Shown piece after piece: positions 37,789-44,577 of a stretch of DNA of 64,000 nt. The stretch is from the NCBI RefSeq assembly GCF_001483745.1, contig NZ_LQBL01000022.1, forward strand, positions 240,812-304,811, read 5' to 3'. A model generated the notes under the pieces. That model worked only from the letters and a program-made list of their open reading frames with translations. It searched no databases and had not been told where the DNA came from. Each line of letters begins with the position of its first letter. Position 1 is the stretch's first letter. Origin of the DNA: Serinicoccus chungangensis (lineage in GTDB: Bacteria > Actinomycetota > Actinomycetes > Actinomycetales > Dermatophilaceae). A program made the translations under genes and the position numbers.

Positions 37789-39082
37789 CGCCGGCGTCCC
37801 GCCCGGCCCCGGCCCGATCGGCCTCCTCCTGCTCGCGCTGCGCCTGCAGCCGTGCGTCGATCTCGGCCCGCGGGCGCAGCAGGATCAGCTCCACCTCGGA
37901 CCCGGCGGCCACCTCGGTGGCCTCGGGCTCGGAGACCGCCAGCGCGTCGGCCCGGGCCAGCGCGGCCACGAGGTGGGAGCCCGCACCGCCCGCCGGGGAC
38001 ACGGCATACGCGCCGGTGGGGTCGCGGTCGATCCGGACCCGGGTGTAGGTCCGCCGGTCCGGCGAGCTGCGCCAGCCCGTCGTCGCGAGACCGGTGGTCC
38101 GCCGGCCACCCTCGTCCCTCCCCGCGCGCCGCTGCAGCGCCGGGCGCACGAAGACCTCGAAGCTGACGAGGGTGCTCACCGGGTTGCCCGGTAGCGTGAA
38201 GACCGGCACGTCGCGCCGTCCCAGCACCCCGAAGCCCTGGGGCTTGCCCGGCTGCATCGCCACCTCGACGAACTCCATCGTCCCCTGCCCGCTGAGCACC
38301 TTCTTGACGATGTCGAACTCGCCCTTGCTCACCCCGCCGGTGGTGATGACCACGTCGGCGTGGTCGAGCTGGCGGTGCAGCTGGCGGCGGGTCGCTCCCT
38401 CCTCGTCCGGCAGGTGCCCGAGGTGCACGACGTGGGCACCGGCCCCGCGCACGAGGGCCTCCAGCATGGGACCGTTGGAGTCGACGATCTGCCCCGGCCC
38501 GACCGGCTCGCCCGGGCGCACCAGCTCGTCCCCGGTGGACAGGATCGCCACTCGGACCGGCCCGATCACCTCCACCTCCTGCACCCCCGCCGAGAGCAGC
38601 GCCGCGATCTCGCCGGCCCCGATGCGGCTGCCCGCCGGCAGCACGAGGTCACCGGCGCGGATGTCCTCGCCCGCCCGCCGGATGTGGGCGCCCTCCTCCG
38701 GATGCACCCGCAGCTGCGGCTCGTGCGGGTGCCCGTCGGTGTCCTCGACCTTGACCACGGCGTCGGCCCCGTCCGGCATGGGGGCGCCGGTCATGATGCG
38801 CCACACCTGGCCCGGCACCATCTCGTGGCGTGCCTGGTCGCCCGCCGCCACGTCCCCGGTGACCGGCAGCACGACCGGGCTCTCGGAGGAGGCGCCCTCG
38901 AGGTCGGCCCGGCGCACGGCATACCCGTCCATCGAGGAGTTGTCGAAGCGCGGCAGGTCGGCCAGGCTGCGGACGTCCGCCGTGGTGACCAGGCCCAGCG
39001 TGCGGCGGACCGGCAGGGTGACGGCGGGGACCGGCTCGATCTGAGCCAGCACGGCGTCCAGGTGCTCGTCGACGGATCTCAT
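37781..39082 (-). CDS. glp: MoeA/gephyrin-like protein Glp
   Basis: 433 aa. MoeA domains: N-terminal DLPRFDNSSMDGYAVRRADL, the beta-clip region with IMTGAPMPDGADAVVKVED, the MogA-like domain with ILSTGDELVRPGE, DSNGPML and VITTGGVSKGEFD, then LPGNPVSTLVSFEVFVRP and a C-terminal domain IV. It can insert molybdenum into molybdopterin. The copy next to the SepX-like gene in Actinobacteria has been linked to FtsZ and division, so both roles are possible; moaC in the operon supports a cofactor role too. The -10 TAGGGT (39089-39094) is 6 nt before ATG 39082. Confidence 0.93.
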   Translation of the reverse strand: MRSVDEHLDAVLAQIEPVPAVTLPVRRTLGLVTTADVRSLADLPRFDNSSMDGYAVRRADLEGASSESPVVLPVTGDVAAGDQARHEMVPGQVWRIMTGAPMPDGADAVVKVEDTDGHPHEPQLRVHPEEGAHIRRAGEDIRAGDLVLPAGSRIGAGEIAALLSAGVQEVEVIGPVRVAILSTGDELVRPGEPVGPGQIVDSNGPMLEALVRGAGAHVVHLGHLPDEEGATRRQLHRQLDHADVVITTGGVSKGEFDIVKKVLSGQGTMEFVEVAMQPGKPQGFGVLGRRDVPVFTLPGNPVSTLVSFEVFVRPALQRRAGRDEGGRRTTGLATTGWRSSPDRRTYTRVRIDRDPTGAYAVSPAGGAGSHLVAALARADALAVSEPEATEVAAGSEVELILLRPRAEIDARLQAQREQEEADRAGAGRDAGDE

Positions 39083-39088
39083 GGCCCC

Positions 39089-39111
39089 ACCCTAGGAGCA
39101 TGGGCCACAAT
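39089..39111. promoter_or_regulatory. Divergent leaderless -10 elements of glp (TAGGGT) and ygfA (CACAAT)
   Basis: Minus-strand TAGGGT (39089-39094) is 6 nt before the glp ATG. Plus-strand CACAAT (39106-39111) is 8 nt before the ygfA ATG. The two genes share a 37-bp intergenic region. Confidence 0.5.
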
Positions 39112-39119
39112 CGGGCCGT

Positions 39120-39749
39120 ATGAGTGGTGCGCTGCCGGACTACCGCCCCACGGGTGACGTGGCCGCCGACAAGGCGACCTGGCGCGCCGCGGTCCGGGCC
39201 GCCCGCCGCGGGCTCGTCGACGGGTGGTCCGAGCAGGAGCGCGAGGCCGCGGCGCGGGCGCTCGCGGCGGCGGGGCTCGCGCACCTGCGGAGGTATGCCG
39301 TCGCGCGCGGCCGGACCGACCTCGTCGGGGCGACCGTCACCGCCTACGAGCCGATGCGCACCGAGCCGCCGGTCCGGGGGCTGACCGACGCGCTGCGCCG
39401 GGCGGGGGTGCGGGTGCTGGTGCCGCTCACCCTGGAGCGGCCCCGGCTGGACTGGGCCGACCTCGACGACCCGGGGCGTGCGCCCCAGGGCGAGGACGCG
39501 CTGCGGGACGTCGACCTGGCGTTCGTCCCCGGGCTGGCGGTCTCCCGCGCGGGGGTCCGGCTGGGGCAGGGCGGGGGCTACTACGACACCGTCCTCCCCC
39601 GGCTGCGGGAGCTCTCCGGCGGGGCACCGGTCGTCCTCGTCCTGCACGACCACGAGGTCGTGCCGCAGGTGCCCGCGGCGGGTCATGACGCGGTCGTCGA
39701 CGCCGTGCTGCGACCGACGACGGGGGTGCAGCGCCTGCCGCTGGCCTGA
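39120..39749 (+). CDS. 5-formyltetrahydrofolate cyclo-ligase
   Basis: 209 aa. The enzyme converts 5-formyl-THF to 5,10-methenyl-THF with ATP. N-terminal KATWRAAVRAARRGL carries the phosphate-binding basic residues. The signature GQGGGYYDTVLPRL is near residue 140. It ends head-to-head with the penicillin-acylase gene: its TGA and that gene's TCA abut (TGATCA) with no gap. Its usual divergent partner galU is absent. Confidence 0.94.
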   Translation: MSGALPDYRPTGDVAADKATWRAAVRAARRGLVDGWSEQEREAAARALAAAGLAHLRRYAVARGRTDLVGATVTAYEPMRTEPPVRGLTDALRRAGVRVLVPLTLERPRLDWADLDDPGRAPQGEDALRDVDLAFVPGLAVSRAGVRLGQGGGYYDTVLPRLRELSGGAPVVLVLHDHEVVPQVPAAGHDAVVDAVLRPTTGVQRLPLA

Positions 39750-42434
39750 TCAGCCCTCGTCGGGCACCAGGAGGAGGGTCTGCCTCCCCGCCTCGTTCAC
39801 CGCGTCCCGGCTGAACGCCCAGGGGTAGGTGTCGCCCTCGATCCAGGCCCGCGTCTGGTCGTCGTAGTTGGGGTGGAAGGGGTGACCCGAGGTGCCCGTC
39901 TGGTTGACCCAGGTGGAGGCGTCCAGGTCGGCGAGGTCGACGACCATGCGCATGGACGGCGCCGAGGTGACGTCGAAGCTGCCGGTGCTGGCGTCCCAGT
40001 TCATGGCGTTGACCATCGCGCTGCTGCCCGGCACCGGGAAGGGGCCGCGGTTGACCAGGTCCTGCACCACCCCGGGCACGCCCTCCTCACCCAGGACCTG
40101 GTGACGCAGGTGGGCGCGGTGCAGCTGCCCCCAGCTCCAGTCCGCGGGATCCTTGGAGATCTGCCGGGTCAGGTCGAGCCGGGCATCCACCAGGGCCGTG
40201 CGCAGCACCTCGTCGCGCGACTCGATGACGCCGGGGGTGCGCTGGTCGTCCCACCACACGCTCTCGGGGGAGGCCATGAGGTCGACCATGATCTGCATGG
40301 AGCGGGAGTTGCCGGTCGCGCCGAGGTCCGGGGGCAGCTCGTCGTCGAAGACCGCCTCGAGCAGGTTGTCGTAGACGGCGTAGAAGTAGGCCGCGGCCGC
40401 GGTCTGGTCACCGTCGGCCGGCGAGCTGCCGTCCCAGTCGCGCAGCAGGTCCTGCGGGGCGGTGTAGAAGTCGCCCTCGAGGTCGACCTCGGTGAGGTAG
40501 GGCACCATGTCGAGCGCGAAGGTGCTGACGTCGTCGAGCTGGATCTCGTTCATGTCGGCACCCGTGAGCGGCCCCTGCTCCAGCCGTGAGCGCAGCAGCT
40601 CCAGGATGCGGGTGGAGCGGTAGCCCTTGTCGTACTCGGTCGTGAGGAACGGCGTCGACCCCCGCACGACCGCCTGGTTGGCCGCGACGACGATGCCGTC
40701 CTCGGGGTTGTAGGCCGTGGGCAGGTCGTCGAAGTCGACCCACCCGCGCCAGGCGTACTGGTCGTCCCAGCCGGGGGCCGGGTAGTACCCGGGCGGGGTG
40801 GAGTAGGTCGCGCTGCGGCGGACCGGGACCAGGCCGGGGGCCTGGTAGCCGATGTTGCCCTCGGTGTCGGCGTAGAGGAGGTTCTGGGAGGGCACGGCGA
40901 AGAGCTGCGCCGCGGAGCGGAACTCGTCCCAATCGCTGGCCGCGTTGAGGGCGAAGACGGCCTCCGCGGTGCGGGCGGGCTCCAGGCCGGTCCAGCGCAG
41001 CGCCACCTCGAAGTCCCGGGAGGTCGCGACCCCGTCGAGCGGCCCGTTGTCACCCATCCGGCCGACGTCCTCCAGCACGTCGGAGACGATCGGGCCGTTC
41101 GAGGTCTCCCGCACGGTGAGCTCGACGTCGTCGCCGCCGGCCACCCGGATCGTCTCGGTGCGCACGTCCATGGGGACGTAGTCCTCGTCGCGCAGCACCG
41201 TGTCGTCCACAGTGTCCTCGAGGTAGAAGTCGGTGACGTCGGGGTCGAGGTTGGTGAAGCCCCACGCGATGGACCGGTTGTGGCCGATGACCACCCCCGG
41301 CAGCCCGGCGAAGGTGAAGCCGGTGACGTCGAAGGGGCACTCCTCGCTCAGCTCGCGGCAGTGCAGGCCGCTCTGCATCCAGATCCCGGGCTGGGAGATC
41401 GCGAGGTGCGGGTCGTTGGCGAGCAGCGGCATACCCGTCTCGGTGTGGTCCCCCGAGACGACCCAGGAGTTGGAGCCGATCCCCTCGCCGGAGCCCATGA
41501 GCTCGGGCACCGCCGCGAGGGCGGACGCGGTGTCCGCGAACGCGTCCTGCGCCGGCCCCGCGAGCCACTGCCGCGTCTCGTCCGAGATGGGTCCGTCCGG
41601 GGCCACCGGGTCCCCCCGGCCCACGAGGTCGGCGGCGTCCGACTGCCCCGGCACCGGTGCGAGCACCGTGCCCCTGGTCCCGCTCCGGCTGTCGGTGACG
41701 CCCCTCGGCGAGGTCTGCGGCGGCGTCCACTCGCTGCGGTCGAGGATGGGCGGGTGCTCGTCGAAGGGGTAGTCGGGGTAGAGGGTCTCGAGCTGGTCCA
41801 GCGACACCTGGCCCACGAGGCGACCGCGCGCGAGCTCGTCGGCGTAGTTGCCCCGCAGGTCCCAGGCCATGGCCTTCAGCCACGCGAGCGAGTCCACCTC
41901 GTCCCACGGACGGACCATGTAGCCCGGGGCGTTCGAGGAGAGCAGGACGTACTCGATGCCCATGGCCGAGGGACCGCTGCGGCTGTCGATGTAGGCGTTG
42001 ACCCCGGCGGCGTAGGCGGCGAGGTAGGTGCGGGCCTCCGGCGAGAGCAGCGAGAGCTCCTGCTCGGCGACCCGGCGCCAGCCCAGGGTGCGGATGACGC
42101 GGTCCGTCTCCAGACCTCCCTCTCCCACGAGCTCGCTGAGCCGGCCGCTGACGATGTGCCGCCGCAGGTCCATCTGGAAGAAGCGGTCCTGGGCGGCCAC
42201 GTAGCCCTGAGCGCGGAAGAGGTCCTCGGCGGTGTCGGCGTAGATGTGCGCCACCCCCAGGTCGTCCCGCACCACCTCCACCTCGGCGCCGAGGCCGGCG
42301 AGCTCCTGCTCGCCCGACACCTGCGGGAACCCGCGCCGCGTCAGACCGACCGCGATGACGGCGGTGGCCACCACCACGACCACGAGGATCGCGGCGATCG
42401 GCACGGCCAGACGCTGCCAGAGGGGACGGGGCAC
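39750..42434 (-). CDS. Penicillin-acylase-family Ntn hydrolase
   Basis: 894 aa. An N-terminal membrane anchor (VPIAAILVVVVVATAVIAVGL) is followed by the alpha subunit (RDDLGVAHIYADTAEDLFRA, AAQDRFFQMDLRRHIVSGRL) and a linker. Autocleavage is expected before the Ser of GSNSWVVSGDHT (about residue 340), which becomes the nucleophile. Conserved beta-chain strings follow: PLLANDPHLAISQPGIW, GLPGVVIGHNRSIAWGFTN and the C-terminal SWGQLHRAHLRH. Substrates are typically N-acyl amides or acyl-homoserine lactones; the actual one is unknown. GTG 42434 lies 7 nt after TAGGCT. Confidence 0.92.
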   Translation of the reverse strand: MPRPLWQRLAVPIAAILVVVVVATAVIAVGLTRRGFPQVSGEQELAGLGAEVEVVRDDLGVAHIYADTAEDLFRAQGYVAAQDRFFQMDLRRHIVSGRLSELVGEGGLETDRVIRTLGWRRVAEQELSLLSPEARTYLAAYAAGVNAYIDSRSGPSAMGIEYVLLSSNAPGYMVRPWDEVDSLAWLKAMAWDLRGNYADELARGRLVGQVSLDQLETLYPDYPFDEHPPILDRSEWTPPQTSPRGVTDSRSGTRGTVLAPVPGQSDAADLVGRGDPVAPDGPISDETRQWLAGPAQDAFADTASALAAVPELMGSGEGIGSNSWVVSGDHTETGMPLLANDPHLAISQPGIWMQSGLHCRELSEECPFDVTGFTFAGLPGVVIGHNRSIAWGFTNLDPDVTDFYLEDTVDDTVLRDEDYVPMDVRTETIRVAGGDDVELTVRETSNGPIVSDVLEDVGRMGDNGPLDGVATSRDFEVALRWTGLEPARTAEAVFALNAASDWDEFRSAAQLFAVPSQNLLYADTEGNIGYQAPGLVPVRRSATYSTPPGYYPAPGWDDQYAWRGWVDFDDLPTAYNPEDGIVVAANQAVVRGSTPFLTTEYDKGYRSTRILELLRSRLEQGPLTGADMNEIQLDDVSTFALDMVPYLTEVDLEGDFYTAPQDLLRDWDGSSPADGDQTAAAAYFYAVYDNLLEAVFDDELPPDLGATGNSRSMQIMVDLMASPESVWWDDQRTPGVIESRDEVLRTALVDARLDLTRQISKDPADWSWGQLHRAHLRHQVLGEEGVPGVVQDLVNRGPFPVPGSSAMVNAMNWDASTGSFDVTSAPSMRMVVDLADLDASTWVNQTGTSGHPFHPNYDDQTRAWIEGDTYPWAFSRDAVNEAGRQTLLLVPDEG

Positions 42435-42441
42435 GGCCCCC

Positions 42442-42447
42442 AGCCTA
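42442..42447 (-). promoter_or_regulatory. Leaderless -10 of the acylase gene (TAGGCT)
   Basis: TAGGCT ends 7 nt before GTG 42434. The divergent ruc -10 (42481-42486) is 33 bp away. Confidence 0.5.
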
Positions 42448-42480
42448 GGTGACGGTGCACGGCGAGGTCAGGAGGCGACG

Positions 42481-42486
42481 TAGAAT
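42481..42486 (+). promoter_or_regulatory. Leaderless -10 of ruc (TAGAAT)
   Basis: TAGAAT ends 8 nt before GTG 42495. No Shine-Dalgarno precedes the start codon. Confidence 0.6.
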
Positions 42487-42494
42487 CCGGGCTC

Positions 42495-42929
42495 GTGCCC
42501 ACGTATTCATACGCCTGCAAGGACTGCGGCCACGCCTTCGACATCCAGCAGGCGTTCACCGACGACGCCCTGACCACCTGCCCCGAGTGCGAGGGGCGGC
42601 TGCGCAAGGTCTTCAGCGCGGTCGGGGTCGTCTTCAAGGGGTCCGGGTTCTACCGCACCGACTCGCGGGGGTCGGGGTCGGGGAGCGGCGGCTCGTCCTC
42701 CGGCGGGTCCGAGCGGAGCTCGGCCGACCAGGGCGGGTCGCAGGGTGGATCGGGCTCCGGCGGTTCCTCCGGCGGGACGGGCGGGTCGTCCGGCGGGTCC
42801 GGCGGGGCCGGCACGTCGGGTGCGGGCTCCTCCGGCACGGGCGGATCCTCCTCGACGAAGGGCTCCGGCTCCACGACGGCGTCCACATCCTCGGGGGGGT
42901 CGGGGTCGTCGTCCACAGGCTCCGCCTGA
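42495..42929 (+). CDS. ruc: FmdB-type zinc-ribbon protein, Ruc-like chaperone
   Basis: 144 aa. The N-terminal zinc ribbon has YACKDCGHAFDIQQAF and CPECEGRLRKVF (two CxxC pairs), and VVFKGSGFYRTDSRG is the FmdB end-motif. The remaining 85 residues are a Gly/Ser tail (GSGGSS, GGSGS types) that is probably disordered. The mycobacterial homologue in the same gene context (Rv0991c) is the redox-regulated chaperone Ruc, so the same function is inferred. GTG start after TAGAAT. Confidence 0.85.
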   Translation: MPTYSYACKDCGHAFDIQQAFTDDALTTCPECEGRLRKVFSAVGVVFKGSGFYRTDSRGSGSGSGGSSSGGSERSSADQGGSQGGSGSGGSSGGTGGSSGGSGGAGTSGAGSSGTGGSSSTKGSGSTTASTSSGGSGSSSTGSA

Positions 42930-42956
42930 GCCCTGGCCCGACCGGGTCCCGGGCCC

Positions 42957-42962
42957 TAGCGT
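42957..42962 (+). promoter_or_regulatory. Leaderless -10 of the SAF-domain gene (TAGCGT)
   Basis: TAGCGT ends 7 nt before GTG 42970, only 28 bp after the ruc stop. The gene can therefore be transcribed independently of ruc. Confidence 0.55.
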
Positions 42963-42969
42963 CACCGGG

Positions 42970-43605
42970 GTGACCCCAGCAGCAGGACCCCCACCCGGCC
43001 GACCCCGCAGCAGGCGCGTCGCGCGCCCCTGGCCGGCGCTGCCTGCCCGTCGGTGGGTGGCTGCAGTCCTCGCCGCGCTGGTCGTCGGCGGAGGACTCCA
43101 CCTCGTCGTGTCCCAGCCCCGCCCCGAGGACGTCCCGGTCGTGGTGGCGGCCCGAGCCCTCCCGGTGGGCGCGCCGCTGGGCGAGGGGGACACCGAGCTG
43201 CGTCATCTGCCCGCGTCGGCCCTGCCGGAGGGGGCGCTCGAGGGGCTCCCCCCGGGGAGGCACCAGGTGGCCGTCCCGCTGCAGGCCGGCGAGATCCTCA
43301 GCGCCGCCGACCTGCGCACGTCCGCCCTGCTCGAGGGCCTCCCCGACCGGGTGGCGGTCTTCGTGCCGCTGGGTGAGCCGACCGTCGCCGAGGCGCTGGG
43401 CGCCGGCGACGCGGTCGACGTGCACTCGCCGGTCGACGGGGCCGTGGTCGCCCGGGAGGCGCTGGTCCTGCAGACGCGGGGCGGGGAGGCCCCGGGGCTG
43501 TGGCTGGCCGTGGAGGAGAACACGGCGGCCGGGCTGGCTGCGGCGCGCGGTGCCGACCCGGTGGGCGCGGCGCTGAGCGTGGCGCTGCGGCCGCCTCCTC
43601 CGTAG
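42970..43605 (+). CDS. SAF-domain protein (CpaB/RcpC-like)
   Basis: 211 aa. A basic N-terminus and one TM helix (WVAAVLAALVVGGGLHLVV) are followed by a SAF domain (VVVAARALPVGAPLGEGDTE, ending PASALPEGALEG) and a second beta-rich part with VAVFVPLGEPTVAEALGAGD. CpaB/RcpC proteins help assemble Flp/Tad pili at the outer face, but no tad or flp gene is in the window. The gene is in the same place in many Actinobacteria next to mscL. Confidence 0.83.
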   Translation: MTPAAGPPPGRPRSRRVARPWPALPARRWVAAVLAALVVGGGLHLVVSQPRPEDVPVVVAARALPVGAPLGEGDTELRHLPASALPEGALEGLPPGRHQVAVPLQAGEILSAADLRTSALLEGLPDRVAVFVPLGEPTVAEALGAGDAVDVHSPVDGAVVAREALVLQTRGGEAPGLWLAVEENTAAGLAAARGADPVGAALSVALRPPPP

Positions 43606-43631
43606 GGGTGGGCGGGCAGCGCGGCTCTGCC

Positions 43632-43637
43632 TATACT
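43632..43637 (+). promoter_or_regulatory. Probable -10 of mscL (TATACT)
   Basis: TATACT is the best -10 in the 133-bp gap between the SAF gene and mscL. It would give a 5' leader of about 95 nt. No clear -35. Confidence 0.5.
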
Positions 43638-43738
43638 TCTGCCGTGGCGCCAGGGGCGAAGCACGGCGCGGGCCACCCACATCCGACACCACCATGTGCG
43701 CACCGTCCCGCCCTGCGCACCACCCGAGAGGAGAGGCC

Positions 43739-44146
43739 ATGCTCAGCGGCTTCAAGGACTTCATTCTGCGTGGCAACGTCGTCGAGCTGGCCGTCGCGGT
43801 CGTCGTCGGCTCCGCCTTCGCGGCCGTCGTCGACACCATCGTCTCCAGTGTCATCACCCCCCTGCTCAACGCCGTGGGTGGAGCAGAGGTCGGCGGTCTC
43901 GGCTTCCGCATCATCTCCGGCAACGACGCGACCTACGTCGACCTGGCCGCGATCATCAACGCTGTCATCGTCTTCCTGCTCACCGCCGCGGTGGTCTACT
44001 TCGTGCTGGTCGGCCCCATGAACAGGGTCACCGAGCGCATCAACCGCAACAAGGCGGTCGAGGAGGAGGTCATCTCCGAGGAGGTGGCCACCCTCCGCGA
44101 GATCCGCGACCTGCTGGCCCAGCGCCGCCCCGACGCCTCGCTCTGA
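43739..44146 (+). CDS. mscL: Large-conductance mechanosensitive channel MscL
   Basis: 135 aa. It begins MLSGFKDFILRGNVVELAVA, with the N-terminal amphipathic helix and the first TM (VVVGSAFAAVVDTIVSSVIT). A periplasmic loop and the second TM (INAVIVFLLTAAVVYFVLVG) follow, then the C-terminal helix EEVATLREIRDLLAQRR. It opens under membrane tension to release solutes in hypo-osmotic shock. GAGGAGAGG precedes ATG 43739. Confidence 0.97.
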   Translation: MLSGFKDFILRGNVVELAVAVVVGSAFAAVVDTIVSSVITPLLNAVGGAEVGGLGFRIISGNDATYVDLAAIINAVIVFLLTAAVVYFVLVGPMNRVTERINRNKAVEEEVISEEVATLREIRDLLAQRRPDASL

Positions 44147-44171
44147 CCCGGGGGCAGCCGCACCGGACGGA

Positions 44172-44259
44172 CGTTCCGACCACGCGTCCGGTGCGTTCCG
44201 ACCACGCGTCCGGTGCGTTCCGACCACGCGTCCGGTGCGTTCCGAGCACGCGTCCGGTG
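44172..44259. repeat. Four near-perfect 22-bp tandem repeats
   Basis: Units start at 44172, 44194, 44216 and 44238. The shared core is CGACCACGCGTCCGGTG followed by CGTTC, and the only change is C to G in unit 4 (GAGCACG). They sit between the mscL stop and the 3' end of the next minus-strand gene. No spacer, so not CRISPR. Confidence 0.9.
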
Positions 44260-44274
44260 CGGTGGTGAGCGCCG

Positions 44275-44577
44275 TCAGTCCCAGTGCGGGGGGCGCTGCT
44301 CGAGGATCCAGCTGTCCCGGGGGTCCAGGCGGGTCGGGGCCGAGCCGTCGCCCGCGCGGCGCGCCGGCTCGCGGTCCCCGCGGCCGGGTGCAGGGCGGTC
44401 GTCGGTCTGGTCCGCGTCCGGGTTGGTCGGCGGCGCGACCACGCGCCCGCGGGTGTGCCGCCGGAGCGGCCCGCGCCCGGCGTCGGCCGCGGGCCGGTCC
44501 GCCATGGTCCCGCCCCCACCCGGGCTGCGCCCGTCGACGTCCGGGGCGTGACTCCCGCCGTCGGTGCCGGTGGACAT
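44275..44577 (-). CDS. Small actinobacterial protein with C-terminal DSWILEQRPPHWD
   Basis: 100 aa. Mostly Gly/Pro/Arg-rich and probably disordered, ending in the compact motif DSWILEQRPPHWD, which resembles conserved endings I know from actinobacterial hypothetical proteins. Its ATG overlaps the stop of the helicase-like gene by one base (TGATG), so the two are co-translated. The function is unknown; the C-terminal motif may be the part that binds a partner. Confidence 0.7.
   Translation of the reverse strand: MSTGTDGGSHAPDVDGRSPGGGGTMADRPAADAGRGPLRRHTRGRVVAPPTNPDADQTDDRPAPGRGDREPARRAGDGSAPTRLDPRDSWILEQRPPHWD

Noticed and set aside
44172-44259. CRISPR array
   Set aside because: Contiguous 22-bp repeats without spacers.
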